Assembly (NCBI RefSeq): GCF_003172915.1
Contig: NZ_QGKU01000029.1
Location: 62,001-126,000, forward strand
Direction: 5' to 3'
Source of the DNA: Meridianimarinicoccus roseus
Lineage (GTDB): Bacteria > Pseudomonadota > Alphaproteobacteria > Rhodobacterales > Rhodobacteraceae
Length of the DNA: 64,000 nucleotides
Both the position numbers and the translations under genes were made by a program. The notes under the pieces are model-generated. The model made no database searches and was not told the DNA's origin. It saw only the letters and a program-made list of their open reading frames with translations. Positions 35,241-45,404 of the stretch are shown piece by piece (positions within the stretch are counted from its first letter, which is position 1; every line of letters begins with the position of its first letter).

Positions 35241-36545
35241 TCAGCCGCGCGTCGCAGCCGCCACCTCGGCCCGATACAGCGCAGGCACGGGATCGTCCTT
35301 TGCGAAGCGCACGTCGTCCAGCCCCAGCACCGCGCCTTGCGGAATGTCCCGCAGCAGCGGCACGCCTTGAGCGAGGCCAATGGGCAGCGCGTCTGCCGCT
35401 CGGGCCAGCGGCTGCGCCTTGCCCCAGACCGTGAACCCGCCTTCGCCATCCAGTATCTCGCCCGCCTTCAGCGCGCGCTTGGCGACGGCGACCACGGTGC
35501 CGCGCATCTGGGTCGCGCAGCCCGTCGGCTCACGCCGCAGTGCTGCGCTCAGCACCGAAATGGACAGTTCCATCCCGATCAGGTGAAACGGTTTGTACAT
35601 CGCCGCGAAACGACCCGTGCTGTCCGTCGGTAGCCCGTACTGGCGGAAACAGGCGGCGGCGTAGGCGGTGGGTGCCTCCAGTACCACATACACGCCCCAG
35701 CGCAGGTCACGGAACACCGGCCTTCCGTCGCGTTCCAGCGAGGACACCGTTTCGACCATGCCGCGCCGGTCGAGTTGTCCGCCCAGATCACGCGGGCGCA
35801 GCACATGGGCCAGGTCGTCCACACCGCAGGGCGGGAAGCCCAGCCCGCCATCTGGCACGTCGAGCGCACAGGCATTGGCGATGGCGACCATCTCGATCGC
35901 GCTCTTGGTGCCGTCCAGGAACGAGTTGAACATCTGCGGGTTCATCCCGGCTGCCGCGGCTTCGTGCGCGGTCAGCCCGTAATGGGGCCAAACGTCGTCG
36001 GGCGTGACCGCGTGATAGGCAGGCAGGTATTTCGTGCCTTTGCCGGCGGCGGCGACGTGAAAGCCCGCAGCACGGGCCCAGTCCACAAGTTCGGCCACCA
36101 GCGCGGGTTGATCGCCATAGGCCATCGAACAGACCACGCCCGCGGCGGCGGCTTCGCGGGCCAGCGCGGGGCCCGCCAGCACGTCCGCCTCCACATTCAC
36201 CATGACGACATGCTTTCCCGCGCCGATCGCGGCGCGCGCATGGGCAATGCCCGCGCGCGGATGACCGGTCGCCTCGATCACCACATCCACGTCATCGCGG
36301 GCCGCCAGCGCGGCGCCATCGGCGACGAAGTCGGTGCGCGAGACCGCCGCCTCCGTCCAGCCGGTGCCGCGGCAGGTCGCGCGGGCACGGTCCGGGTCCA
36401 GATCGGCAATGGCGGTGACCTCCAGTCCCGCGATACCCGGCACCTGCGCCAGGAACATCGCGCCGAACTTCCCTGCGCCGATCAGCCCTGCCCTGACGGG
36501 AGCGCCGCGCGCGCCCGCCTCTGCCGCCAGTCTTGCCAGGTTCAT
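35241..36545 (-). CDS. NAD(P)-dependent oxidoreductase with homoserine-dehydrogenase-like fold and SAF domain
   Basis: A 434-residue protein starting at 36545 behind GGGAGG. An N-terminal Rossmann motif, AGLIGAGKFGAMFL (about residues 18-31), is followed by AIADLDPDRAR, DVVIEATGHP and GKHVVMVNVEADVLAGP, as in homoserine-dehydrogenase-like enzymes. The C-terminal part has AVAKRALKAGEILDGEGG and a VLGLDDV end, typical of SAF (antifreeze/FlgA-like) domains. Family members act on small hydroxy or sugar acids, but the substrate here is unknown. Annotation as FlgA would be misleading. Confidence 0.82.
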   Translation of the reverse strand: MNLARLAAEAGARGAPVRAGLIGAGKFGAMFLAQVPGIAGLEVTAIADLDPDRARATCRGTGWTEAAVSRTDFVADGAALAARDDVDVVIEATGHPRAGIAHARAAIGAGKHVVMVNVEADVLAGPALAREAAAAGVVCSMAYGDQPALVAELVDWARAAGFHVAAAGKGTKYLPAYHAVTPDDVWPHYGLTAHEAAAAGMNPQMFNSFLDGTKSAIEMVAIANACALDVPDGGLGFPPCGVDDLAHVLRPRDLGGQLDRRGMVETVSSLERDGRPVFRDLRWGVYVVLEAPTAYAAACFRQYGLPTDSTGRFAAMYKPFHLIGMELSISVLSAALRREPTGCATQMRGTVVAVAKRALKAGEILDGEGGFTVWGKAQPLARAADALPIGLAQGVPLLRDIPQGAVLGLDDVRFAKDDPVPALYRAEVAAATRG

Positions 36546-36977
36546 GCGACCCTCCCGTGCCGTTGCTTCGCTCTGGCGCGCAGATAACCGCAGCGCACCC
36601 ACGAAGAGAAGCGCAAACGGCGCGCCGCTGGTCCATCAAGGCGCTTGCGCGCAACGCGGCTTGGGCCTATCGCGCAAACTGAGATTCGCCTGCCAGCGTT
36701 CGGCCCCACCCCTTGTATCCGCGACAGCCCCTTGCCTTCCGGACTGACCGGCGCGCCCCCTGCGCCGCCGGGCGCAGCGCAGACCGGAAACGGGGGCCGC
36801 GCAGCGCGCCGGTCGGCGACAGGCCGCCTGTATCTGCGCCTGCTGCGCGGCCTTTCGCCGGTTCGTCGCCGCACTGCCCGTTCCGGTTGCAGCCTGCGCA
36901 GCTGCGGCAGAGACCCGAAGCCACCCACCGAAACGCCACCTCCTGCACTTCGCGTGCCCGGCTGGAAAGGCCATGCC
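36546..36977. other. 432-bp divergent intergenic region before the opg genes
   Basis: I find no supported gene here. The open frame running through it into opgG on the plus strand has no protein-like features until MNNPSLLPFG at 36978. The region should contain the promoters for the dehydrogenase (minus) and the opg operon (plus); no clear -35/-10 pair was recognised. Confidence 0.5.
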
Positions 36978-38588
36978 ATGAACAACCCGTCCCTTCTGCC
37001 GTTCGGCCCAAGCCGCCGTGCCGTGCTGCGCACCGGCCTTGCGGGGCTTGTCGCGCTCGCCGCCGGGTCTGCGCGTCCTGATTCCGCAGCGTCCCCGGCC
37101 CGGGTGCGCTTCGACGATCTGGTGGCGCGGGCGCGGGCCGCGGCGGCGCAGCCCTATGTGCCGCCGGTCGTGCCCGCACCCGACCTGATCGCGCAGGTCG
37201 ATTACAGCGCGCATTGGCAGATCAGGTTCCGGCCCGAGGCGGCGCTGCGGCCTGCCGGGCCGGATGCGCCGGTGCAACTGTTCCATCCCGGACGCTACTT
37301 TCCCGAACCCGTGCGCATACATCTGCGCGAACCGGACGGCACCGCGCGTGAGATACCTTTCGGCCGAGGGCTTTTCACCATGCCGCCGGACAGCCCCGCC
37401 CGTGCCCTGCCGGACGGCTTCGGGTTTGCCGGATTCCGCGTGATGCGCCCCGGCGACGGGCCGGACTGGGTGTCGTTCCTCGGCGCCTCGTATTTCCGGA
37501 CCGACGGGCCCTCCGGGCAGTACGGGCTGTCCGCGCGCGGCATCGCCGTGAACACCGGGTTGGACCAGCCAGAAGAGTTCCCCCGCTTCACCGCCTTCTG
37601 GATCGGCCCGCCCGAGGCGCCTGACGAGACGCTGTCGGTCTGGGCGGAACTGGACGGTCCTTCTGTTACCGGCGCATTCCGGTTCGGGCTTGTACGCGGC
37701 ACGGCCGCTGCGGCGGGCGAGGACGAGACCGATGCCGCGCCCGGACATATGACCCGTGTGTCGGCCCGCCTGTTCCTGCGCCGGGACGTGGAGCGGCTGG
37801 GGATCGCGCCGCTGACCAGCATGTACTGGTATTCCGAACGCAACCGGGCGCGCGGCGCGGACTGGCGCCCCGAAATCCACGACAGCGACGGGCTGGCCCT
37901 GCGCACAGGAACCGGCGAACGGGTCTGGCGCCCGCTCGTCAACCCGCCGCGCCTTCATGTGACCAGCTTTGCCGATGCGGCCCCGCGCGGCTTCGGCCTT
38001 ATCCAGCGCGACCGCGACTTCGGCCATTACCAAGATGACGGCGTTTTCTACGACCGGCGTCCATCCGCCTGGGTAATTCCGCGCGGCGATTGGGGGCGGG
38101 GCGCGGTGCAACTGGTCGAGATCCCGACCGGGGACGAGACCTTCGACAACATCGTAGCCTTCTGGGTGCCGGAGCAGCCTGTCCGGGAAGGTGATGAGCT
38201 GCGCTTCGACTATGACATCGGGTGGCGCGCGCGCGATCCGCAGCCCGAGAACGTGGCGCGAGTCGTCGCGACGCGGCAGGGGCAGGGCGGGGTACCCGGC
38301 CAACCGATTCCGCCACACCGCGCCAAGATGGTGGTGGACTTCGCCGGGCCCCCGCTGAACGGGCTGGATACCGGCAGCGGGGTGGAGCCGGTGGTCGAGG
38401 CCACGCAGGGCCGCGTGGTGCCGCCGGTCGCCGCCTATCGCGTTGTCGGAACAGATCGCTGGCGGCTGACGTTCGATTTCGAACAGGACGGTGCCGACCC
38501 GGCAAGCCTGCGCGCCTACCTGCGCCGGAACGGGCAGGCACTGACTGAAACATGGCTGACAGACGCATGGGTGGACATGAATCGATGA
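36978..38588 (+). CDS. opgG: periplasmic glucan biosynthesis protein, OpgG/MdoG family (first copy)
   Basis: A 536-residue periplasmic protein of osmoregulated periplasmic glucan synthesis. The signal has a twin-arginine motif, SRRAVLRTGLAGL, suggesting Tat export. Family landmarks are VRFDDLVARARAAAAQPY, FLGASYFRTDG and YGLSARGIAV, IAPLTSMYWYSE, the acidic HDSDGL, FGHYQDDGVFYDRRPSAWV, and GDWGRGAVQLVEIPT. It is the first of three consecutive opg genes; Rhodobacter sphaeroides has a known opgGIH operon of this form. Confidence 0.92.
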   Translation: MNNPSLLPFGPSRRAVLRTGLAGLVALAAGSARPDSAASPARVRFDDLVARARAAAAQPYVPPVVPAPDLIAQVDYSAHWQIRFRPEAALRPAGPDAPVQLFHPGRYFPEPVRIHLREPDGTAREIPFGRGLFTMPPDSPARALPDGFGFAGFRVMRPGDGPDWVSFLGASYFRTDGPSGQYGLSARGIAVNTGLDQPEEFPRFTAFWIGPPEAPDETLSVWAELDGPSVTGAFRFGLVRGTAAAAGEDETDAAPGHMTRVSARLFLRRDVERLGIAPLTSMYWYSERNRARGADWRPEIHDSDGLALRTGTGERVWRPLVNPPRLHVTSFADAAPRGFGLIQRDRDFGHYQDDGVFYDRRPSAWVIPRGDWGRGAVQLVEIPTGDETFDNIVAFWVPEQPVREGDELRFDYDIGWRARDPQPENVARVVATRQGQGGVPGQPIPPHRAKMVVDFAGPPLNGLDTGSGVEPVVEATQGRVVPPVAAYRVVGTDRWRLTFDFEQDGADPASLRAYLRRNGQALTETWLTDAWVDMNR

Positions 38589-38655
38589 CAAGACCGAGCC
38601 GCGCTTTCGCCACGCTTGTTGCCCCGCGACATGCGCCTTTCAAAGGGGTCGCGCG

Positions 38656-40224
38656 ATGACTGCCAAATTGTCACGGCGCGCCTTCACGGCGTTGATGCTG
38701 GCCGGCCTGCTTCCGCGCGGCCTTGCGGGCCAAGCCGCGGCCGACGCGGCGGCGCAACTCGTGCCGACCGCCGGGGTTCAGGGCAGCTACGCTTCGGTGG
38801 TCATGCTTGCCCGGGCGCGGGCGCAGTCGGAGGCGAAGTTGCGTAGCGGCAGGCTGACCGCGCCTTTCGCCGACCTGTCCTACGACGCCTATCGCGCGAT
38901 CCGGCCTGCGCCGCAGCCTTTGGGGGAAGCGGGCACCGGGCTGATGTTCGATCCGCTGCCGCCGGGGCTGGTCTTCGCGAACCCGGTCGCGCTGTCGGTG
39001 ATCGACGGGGCGCAGACCTTCGATCTGCCGTTCGATCCGGCGCTGTTCGACTTCGATCCAGCGTTCTTCGACGCCGACGACATTGCCCGCCTGAAGGACA
39101 GCGCACCAGAGGGCGATCTGGGTTATTCCGGGGTCCGCCTTCGCGTGCCGCTGAACCGTCCCGACCGGCTGGACGAGGTCGCGGTGTTCCAGGGTGCCAG
39201 TTATTTCAGGGCCGTGGCGCGGGGCATGGTCTATGGGCTGTCGGCACGCGGGTTGGCGATCGGCACCGCCGCGCCCGAGGGCGAGGAGTTCGCCCGATTC
39301 ACGCAGATCTGGATCGAGGTGCCGGAGCGCGGCGTGCAAAGCGTCGTGGTGCGCGCGCTTCTGGAAAGCGCGTCCTGCACCGGCGCCTACGAATTCACCA
39401 TCTCGCCAGGCGAGACGACTGTGATGCAGACCCGATGCACTCTGTTCCCGCGCCGCGAGATCCAGCAGATCGGGATCGCACCACTGACCTCGATGTACTT
39501 CTTCGGCCCGTCGCGCCGCGCCGGTGTAGACGACTTCCGCGACGCGGTGCATGACAGTTCGGGTTTGCAGATGGTGACCGGCGCGGGACGTCGGATCTGG
39601 CGGTCCCTGGCCAACCCTCAGGAGGTGCAGGTGTCGGCCTTTGTGGACGAGAACCCGAAAGGGTTCGGGCTGTCTCAGCGCCAGCGCGAGTTCGCCTACT
39701 ACCAGGATGCGGAGGCGCGGTATGAAAAGCGCCCTACCTGCTGGGTGGAGCCGGTCGGTGGCTGGGGGCGTGGATCTGTGATTCTTGTCGAGATCCCGGT
39801 GAGGTCCGAATTCAACGACAACATCGTTGCGTTCTGGCGGCCGGAGGCGCCGTTGCAGCCCGCCGACCAGGGTCACGAATTCCGCTACCGGCTGCACTGG
39901 GGCGCCGCCCCGCCCGATGCCGCGCCTCTGGGGCGGGTTCAGGCCCTGCGCTCGGGCCGCGCGGTGAATGCTCCGGACCGGCGCGTGCTGGTGGTCGATT
40001 TCCGCAAGGACAGCGCATGGGCCGAAGGGATCACGGTGGAGGCCTTCGCCAACGGCGCGCCGGTCAGCGACGTGTCACTCCACCATCTGCCGGACGAGAA
40101 CGGCCTGCGCGCGGCCTTCGTCCATGACCCGGATGGCGCAGAGGTGACCGAGTTCGAACTGACGCTGATGGGCCCGGACGGGCCCGAGACCGAAACCTGG
40201 CTCTATCGGCTGGACCGGCCATGA
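38656..40224 (+). CDS. second OpgG/OpgD-family periplasmic glucan protein
   Basis: A 522-residue paralogue of the preceding gene. A Tat-type signal (LSRRAFTALMLAGLL) precedes FADLSYDAYRAIRP, GASYFRAVARG, YGLSARGLAIG, IAPLTSMYFFGPS, HDSSGLQM, FAYYQDAEARYEKRPTCWV and GGWGRGSVILVEIPV, so the two proteins align throughout. By position it corresponds to opgI of the R. sphaeroides opgGIH operon, but the symbol is left blank because orthology was not tested. Its stop overlaps opgH by 4 bp. Confidence 0.88.
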   Translation: MTAKLSRRAFTALMLAGLLPRGLAGQAAADAAAQLVPTAGVQGSYASVVMLARARAQSEAKLRSGRLTAPFADLSYDAYRAIRPAPQPLGEAGTGLMFDPLPPGLVFANPVALSVIDGAQTFDLPFDPALFDFDPAFFDADDIARLKDSAPEGDLGYSGVRLRVPLNRPDRLDEVAVFQGASYFRAVARGMVYGLSARGLAIGTAAPEGEEFARFTQIWIEVPERGVQSVVVRALLESASCTGAYEFTISPGETTVMQTRCTLFPRREIQQIGIAPLTSMYFFGPSRRAGVDDFRDAVHDSSGLQMVTGAGRRIWRSLANPQEVQVSAFVDENPKGFGLSQRQREFAYYQDAEARYEKRPTCWVEPVGGWGRGSVILVEIPVRSEFNDNIVAFWRPEAPLQPADQGHEFRYRLHWGAAPPDAAPLGRVQALRSGRAVNAPDRRVLVVDFRKDSAWAEGITVEAFANGAPVSDVSLHHLPDENGLRAAFVHDPDGAEVTEFELTLMGPDGPETETWLYRLDRP

Positions 40225-42365
40225 CGGTGCGCGCGCAGCCCCGCGCGGGGGCCGTTCCGCCGCGCGCGCCGCTGGCGATGCCGACCCGTCCGTTGGCTCC
40301 GTTCGCGCCGCGCCACCGTCTGGCGCAGGGCGGGCGGGTTCATGCTGCCCGTGCAGTGGCCTTCGGCGGTGCCGCAGGTCTGAGCGTGCTTGGTTTCACG
40401 CAGATGAGCCAGGTGTTCGGCAACGAAAGTTCGACCCTGCTCCAGACACTGTTGCTGGCGCTGTTCACGGTGACTTTCGGCTGGATCGCGCTGTCCGCGA
40501 CACAGGCGCTGGCGGCGGCCTTCGCTGCGCCGCCCCCACCCGATGACGGAGGCGCGGCCTCCGGCTGCGGCGCGGGCCGGACCGCGATCCTGATGCCTGT
40601 CTACAACGAGGACCCGGCGGCGACCTGCGCCGCGCTTCAGGCGATGGGAGAGGGGATCGCGCAGCGCGGCCTTGGCGACGCGTTCGAGATCTTCGTGCTG
40701 TCGGACACCACCGATCCGGCGGTCTGGGTGCGCGAGACGGCCTGCCACGCCGCGCTGCGCCGGGCGCTGCACGGCAAAATGCAGGTCTGGTACCGCCGCC
40801 GCAAGCGCAATATCGGGCGCAAGGCCGGCAACCTGCGGGATTTCGTCGAAGGCTGGGGCGCGCGTTACGACCACATGCTCGTGCTCGATGCCGACAGCCT
40901 GATGGACCCGGACACGGTGATCGCGCTTGCGCACCGTATGGCGGTCGCGCCGCGGCTGGGCATCCTTCAGACCGTGCCGGTGCTGGCTGGCGGCCGGACC
41001 GTCTTTGCTCGGCTCCAGGAATTCGCGGGCCGGGTGTACGGGCCGGTGATCGCGCGCGGCGTCTCGGCATGGCAGGGGCGCGACGGAAACTACTGGGGCC
41101 ACAACGCGATCATCCGCACAGCGGCTTTCGCGCAGTGCTGCGGGCTGCCCGAACTTCCGGGGCGCAGCCCGTTCGGCGGGCATGTGCTGAGCCACGACTT
41201 CGTGGAGGCGGCGCTGATCCGGCGCGGCGGTTGGGAGGTCCGGATGGACCCGGATCTGGGTGGAAGCTGGGAAGGCGCGCCGCAGACGCTTCTGGACCTG
41301 GCCGCCCGCGACCGCCGTTGGGCGCAGGGCAACCTTCAGCACGCGGCGGTGCTGGGCGCACCCGGCCTTGCCTGGGCGAACCGGGCGCATTTCCTGATCG
41401 GGATCGGCTCCTACCTGATGTCGTCGGTCTGGCTGGCACTGCTGGTCACCGGCGGGCTGCTGACGGGTCAGAGCCTGATCTACGAAAGGGAGTATTTCAG
41501 CGACGGGCCACAGCTTTTCCCGCACTGGCCCGTGTTCGACGCCGAACGGATGATGTGGCTGCTGGCGCTGTCCATGGCGCTGCTGTTCCTGCCCAAGATC
41601 ACCGGCATCGTTCGCGCGCTGGTGCTGCCCGCGTTGCGGCGATCCTTCGGCGGCGGCTGGCGCATCCTTGGTGGTGCCGCGCTGGAAGTGGTGCTGTCGG
41701 CGCTGATCGCGCCTGTGTTGATGTTGTTCCAGGTGCGCCAGGTGGTCGAAATCCTTGCCGGGCGCGATGGCGGCTGGTCGGCGCAAAGCCGCGATGCCGC
41801 CGACATGCCGTGGCGCCGGGCCATTGCCGCCCACGTCGGGCAGGTGGCGTTGGGTACGGCGGCGCTGGTCGCGGTGGTGATCCTCGCGCCCGCGCAGATC
41901 GTTTGGCTGGCACCCGTGCTCGTCGGCCTCGTTCTGGCGCCGGTCCTGTCGCGGCAAACCGGACGCGTCGCGGACGGGACGCTGGGGCGGCTGCTTTGGA
42001 TCCCCGAGGACCGGAACGTGCCGGAGGTGGCCCGCCGCTGCGCCGCGCTCAAGGCGGCCTACGTGAATGCGGCCGGCGTTTCGCCTGCGGACCTGCTGTC
42101 GGACCAGACGCTGGCGGCAATCCACCTTGACGCGCGGATGGACGACCAGGCGCCCGACATGGTTACGGGCGGAAGCGGGGGCACAGATCTGGATCTCGTC
42201 ACCGGCGCTGCGAAACTTGCCGCAGCATCGCACCCGGACGAAGCGCTGTCTTGGCTCAGCCCTGCGGAAACGCGGGCGGTTCTGGGGGATGGCCCCGCTC
42301 TGCGGCGCGCTTGCGCCCGCTTTTCGGACAGTACGGCCGGCGCGCCAGCACGCCGCGGCGCCTGA
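40221..42365 (+). CDS. opgH: glucans biosynthesis glucosyltransferase
   Basis: A 714-residue inner-membrane GT2 enzyme that polymerises UDP-glucose into the periplasmic glucan backbone. Two N-terminal helices precede the cytoplasmic catalytic domain with LMPVYNEDP, LDADSLMDPDT (DxD-type), GHVLSHDFVEAALI and DRRWAQGNLQH (a QxxRW-like motif). About five more helices follow. The ATG overlaps the upstream stop (ATGA), so it is coupled to the second OpgG-family gene. opgC is not adjacent here. Confidence 0.94.
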   Translation: MTVRAQPRAGAVPPRAPLAMPTRPLAPFAPRHRLAQGGRVHAARAVAFGGAAGLSVLGFTQMSQVFGNESSTLLQTLLLALFTVTFGWIALSATQALAAAFAAPPPPDDGGAASGCGAGRTAILMPVYNEDPAATCAALQAMGEGIAQRGLGDAFEIFVLSDTTDPAVWVRETACHAALRRALHGKMQVWYRRRKRNIGRKAGNLRDFVEGWGARYDHMLVLDADSLMDPDTVIALAHRMAVAPRLGILQTVPVLAGGRTVFARLQEFAGRVYGPVIARGVSAWQGRDGNYWGHNAIIRTAAFAQCCGLPELPGRSPFGGHVLSHDFVEAALIRRGGWEVRMDPDLGGSWEGAPQTLLDLAARDRRWAQGNLQHAAVLGAPGLAWANRAHFLIGIGSYLMSSVWLALLVTGGLLTGQSLIYEREYFSDGPQLFPHWPVFDAERMMWLLALSMALLFLPKITGIVRALVLPALRRSFGGGWRILGGAALEVVLSALIAPVLMLFQVRQVVEILAGRDGGWSAQSRDAADMPWRRAIAAHVGQVALGTAALVAVVILAPAQIVWLAPVLVGLVLAPVLSRQTGRVADGTLGRLLWIPEDRNVPEVARRCAALKAAYVNAAGVSPADLLSDQTLAAIHLDARMDDQAPDMVTGGSGGTDLDLVTGAAKLAAASHPDEALSWLSPAETRAVLGDGPALRRACARFSDSTAGAPARRGA

Positions 42366-42392
42366 GCCGGCACCCCCCGCGCCGACCGCTGA

Positions 42393-42830
42393 TCAGAGGG
42401 TCATGTGCCGCGCCCGCGCACCGCGTTCGATGGCCGCGGCGTGCAGCCTGTCCAGCGACAGTTCGTACCGCATTTCCTCTAGCAGGCGCAGTTCGGCTTC
42501 GTTCAGGGTGCCGTCGGCCGCGGCCACATCGCAGGCCAGCGCATAGGCTGTTTCGAACAGCCGCTCGGGCAGCGCCTCCCGCACGAGGCCGAACAGCGCA
42601 TCCAGCCCGTCCTCTTCCTCGAACAACTCGAACACGAGCGAGCTGACCTGCGTCAGGCGCGACTGTTCGTAGTCGCCGAAGATCGGCAGGTGATTGAGCA
42701 TCGATTGGATGCGCACCAGTTCCGAGGTGCGGATCTGCGCGTCAGATGCGGAGATGGCGATCATCAGCGCCACGAGGCTGTCCTGCGCGGTCAGCGGGTG
42801 AAGGTCGGCGGAGGTGTCTTGCACGGTCAT
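42393..42830 (-). CDS. TerB-like (tellurite resistance TerB family) protein
   Basis: A 145-residue all-helical cytoplasmic protein. The pattern SLVALMIAISASDAQIRTSEL, then a middle VFELFEEEDGLDAL, and ACDVAAADGTLNEAELRLLEEM with two acidic DxxxxxxE-type helices is the TerB-like double EF-hand-like fold. Most such proteins have no role in tellurite resistance. It converges with opgH; no other ter gene is present. Confidence 0.85.
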   Translation of the reverse strand: MTVQDTSADLHPLTAQDSLVALMIAISASDAQIRTSELVRIQSMLNHLPIFGDYEQSRLTQVSSLVFELFEEEDGLDALFGLVREALPERLFETAYALACDVAAADGTLNEAELRLLEEMRYELSLDRLHAAAIERGARARHMTL

Positions 42831-42972
42831 GTTCCTGCGGTTGCTCCTGTGATCTATATCCCCGCGTGGCGGCCGGCAACAGGGACGGCGAATTGACGTT
42901 GACCGCGTGCCGCTTTAGGTCGGGCGCGTCTGCGTGGCATGGGGCCGCGTGGCACACCCCGTGGGATGACCG

Positions 42973-44556
42973 ATGACCGAACTGCGCGCGCTTGCGATGA
43001 GCTCCAAAGCCTGGCCCTTCGAAGAGGCGCGCCGCGTTCTGAAACGCTACGAGAAGGCGCCGCCGGAGAAGGGGCACGTTCTGTTCCAGACCGGCTATGG
43101 GCCTTCGGGGCTGCCGCATCTGGGCACGTTCGGCGAAGTGGCGCGCACCACGATGGTGCGGCGCGCCTTCGAAGTGCTGAGCGACATTCCCACGCGCCTG
43201 ATCTGCTTCTCGGACGACATGGACGGGCTGCGCAAGGTGCCAAGCAACGTGCCAAACCAGGACCGGATGCACGAGGATCTGAATCTGCCGCTGACGCGCG
43301 TGCGCGACCCTTTCGGCACACATGAGGGCTTCGCGCAGCATAACAACGCACGGCTGCGGGCGTTTCTGGACAGTTTCGGGTTCGAGTACGAATTCGCCAG
43401 CGCGACGGAATACTACACGTCGGGCCGGTTCGACGCGATGCTGTTGACCGCGCTGGAACGGTTCGACGACATTCAGGCGATCATGCTGCCGACGCTGGGG
43501 GCGGAGCGTCAGGCGACCTATTCGTGCTTTCTTCCGGTCAGTCCCAAGACCGGCCATGTCCTGCAGGTGCCCACGCTTGAGCGCAACGTGTCGAAGGGCA
43601 CGATCGTTTACCAGGAACCCGATGGCGAGAGGGTTGAGATCCCGGTCACGGGCGGCAACGTGAAGATGCAGTGGAAACCCGACTGGGCGCTGCGCTGGGC
43701 CGCACTTGGTGTCGATTACGAGATGTCGGGCAAGGATCTGATCGACAGCGTCACGCAATCCACCAAGATCTGCAAGGCACTGGGCAAGGCGCCGCCGGTG
43801 TCGCTGTCCTACGAGTTGTTCAACGACGAGGCGGGGCAGAAGATATCCAAGTCCAAGGGCAACGGGCTGAGCATGGAGGAATGGCTGACCTATGCCGCGC
43901 CGGAAAGCCTGTCGTATTTCATGTATCTGAAGCCCAAGACGGCCAAGCGTCTGTATTTCGACGTAATCCCGAAGGCGGTGGACGAGTACCATCAGCAGTT
44001 GCGCGCTTATCCCGGCCAGGACGCGGCGGCGCGGCTGAATAATCCAGTCTATCACATCCACGGCGGCAAGGTGCCGGCATCTGACATGGTGGTACCCTTC
44101 GCCATGCTGCTCAACCTCGCGTCCGCGTCGGGCGCGGAAGACACCGAAACGTTGTGGGGTTTCATCCGCCGCTATGCGCCTGATGCCGCGCCGGACACGC
44201 ATCCGGGCCTCGACTCGGCGGCGGGGTTTGCGGTGCAGTACTACCGTGACTTCGTGAAACCGGCCAAGACGTTCCGGCTGCCCAACGACCGCGAGCGCGC
44301 GGCGCTGACGGACCTTGCCGCCCGTCTGCGCGCGCATGAGGGCACACGCGATGCCGAAGAGCTGCAGAGCGTCGTGTTTGCCGTCGGCAAGGACGCCGGG
44401 TTCGAGCCGCTCCGCGACTGGTTCACGGCGATCTACGAAGTCTGCCTTGGTGCCAGCCAGGGGCCGCGCTTTGGCGGCTTCATCGCGCTTTACGGCCTGG
44501 TGGAAACCGCTGACCTGATCGACAGCGCGCTGCGGGGCGAACTGGCTGCCGCCTGA
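42973..44556 (+). CDS. lysK: lysyl-tRNA synthetase, class I
   Basis: A 527-residue class I LysRS, the archaeal/alphaproteobacterial type, which is unrelated to the common class II enzyme. The HIGH-like motif is [12 protein letters not shown] (about residues 43-54), and KISKSKGN begins at residue 290. [20 protein letters not shown] and [17 protein letters not shown] are typical family segments. It is essential unless a class II enzyme is elsewhere. Confidence 0.95.
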   Translation: MTELRALAMSSKAWPFEEARRVLKRYEKAPPEKGHVLFQTGYGPSGLPHLGTFGEVARTTMVRRAFEVLSDIPTRLICFSDDMDGLRKVPSNVPNQDRMHEDLNLPLTRVRDPFGTHEGFAQHNNARLRAFLDSFGFEYEFASATEYYTSGRFDAMLLTALERFDDIQAIMLPTLGAERQATYSCFLPVSPKTGHVLQVPTLERNVSKGTIVYQEPDGERVEIPVTGGNVKMQWKPDWALRWAALGVDYEMSGKDLIDSVTQSTKICKALGKAPPVSLSYELFNDEAGQKISKSKGNGLSMEEWLTYAAPESLSYFMYLKPKTAKRLYFDVIPKAVDEYHQQLRAYPGQDAAARLNNPVYHIHGGKVPASDMVVPFAMLLNLASASGAEDTETLWGFIRRYAPDAAPDTHPGLDSAAGFAVQYYRDFVKPAKTFRLPNDRERAALTDLAARLRAHEGTRDAEELQSVVFAVGKDAGFEPLRDWFTAIYEVCLGASQGPRFGGFIALYGLVETADLIDSALRGELAAA

Positions 44557-44627
44557 CCCGCGCTGCCGCCGTTTGACGCTCTCGGGCCGTCGCCTATCTT
44601 GACAAAGAGTACGAAGGGAGACGGGCG

Positions 44628-45053
44628 ATGCGCAACATGATTTTGGCCGCTATGGCCGCGGTGATGCTGGCCGTTGGGGGTCTGTCCGCCGCCCGGGCGC
44701 AGGACGGCGATGCGGCGGCGATACAGACCGTGATTCAAAGCCAGATCGAAGCGTTCCTGCGCGACGATTTCGCGGCTGCATTCAGTTTCGCATCCCCCGC
44801 GATCCGCGAGATGTTCGGCACCTCCGACCGGTTCGGAATGATGGTCAAGCAGGGCTACCCGATGGTCTGGCGCCCCGAACTGGTCGAATTTCTAGATCTG
44901 CGTGAAATCCGGGGTCAGCCTTGGCAGGTCGTGTTGATGCGCGACGCGAACGGCGCGTACCACACGCTGGGCTACCAGATGCTGCAGGGCCCGGACGGCG
45001 GCTGGAAGATCGACGGCGTGCAGATCCTGCGCGAGGACGAGATGGGCGCCTGA
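44628..45053 (+). CDS. secreted DUF4864 protein
   Basis: A 141-residue protein with a signal peptide (residues 1-24, ending ARAQ) and a cystatin/NTF2-like core: IQTVIQSQIEAFLRDDFAAAFSFASPAIREMFGTSDRF, read in pieces, then MVKQGYPMVWRP and WKIDGVQIL. This is the DUF4864 pattern. Function is unknown. AAGGGAGA precedes the ATG. Confidence 0.82.
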   Translation: MRNMILAAMAAVMLAVGGLSAARAQDGDAAAIQTVIQSQIEAFLRDDFAAAFSFASPAIREMFGTSDRFGMMVKQGYPMVWRPELVEFLDLREIRGQPWQVVLMRDANGAYHTLGYQMLQGPDGGWKIDGVQILREDEMGA

Positions 45054-45122
45054 CGCCCGGATCGCGGCTTGTGCAAGGCGGGTTCGATGCCCACCTCAGG
45101 CGAACAGCAACAGGAGATGCCG

Positions 45123-45377
45123 ATGCAGTGCCCGATTGATGGAACGCAACTTGTGATGACCGACCGCAGCGGGGTCGAGATCGACTATTGCCCACAATGC
45201 CGCGGCGTGTGGCTTGATCGCGGCGAACTGGACAAGATTATAGAGCGTTCAGCCGTGGCTGCGGCTCCGCCCCCGCCGCCGCGTCCGGTGCAATACGACG
45301 ACCGCCCGCGCCACGATTCCAGCGGATATCGCAAGAAGAAGCGCGGCGGCTTTCTGGACGATCTGTTCGATTTCTGA
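45123..45377 (+). CDS. small TFIIB-type zinc-ribbon protein
   Basis: An 84-residue protein. CPIDGTQL and CPQCRGVWLDRGELDKIIERS make a zf-TFIIB zinc ribbon with conserved LDRGELD. A Pro-rich stretch, a Lys/Arg patch (YRKKKRGG) and an acidic-aromatic end (FLDDLFDF) follow. AGGAG lies 6 bp before the chosen ATG; another ATG is two codons upstream. Such proteins are often found attached to membrane or chaperone-linked systems; role unknown. Confidence 0.85.
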   Translation: MQCPIDGTQLVMTDRSGVEIDYCPQCRGVWLDRGELDKIIERSAVAAAPPPPPRPVQYDDRPRHDSSGYRKKKRGGFLDDLFDF

Positions 45378-45404
45378 TCGCGGCCGCCACGTCGGCGCTT
45401 ACAG

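Noticed and set aside
40203-42233. 676-codon minus-strand open frame opposite opgH
   Set aside because: Antisense shadow of a strongly supported gene, with biased composition and no ribosome-binding site.
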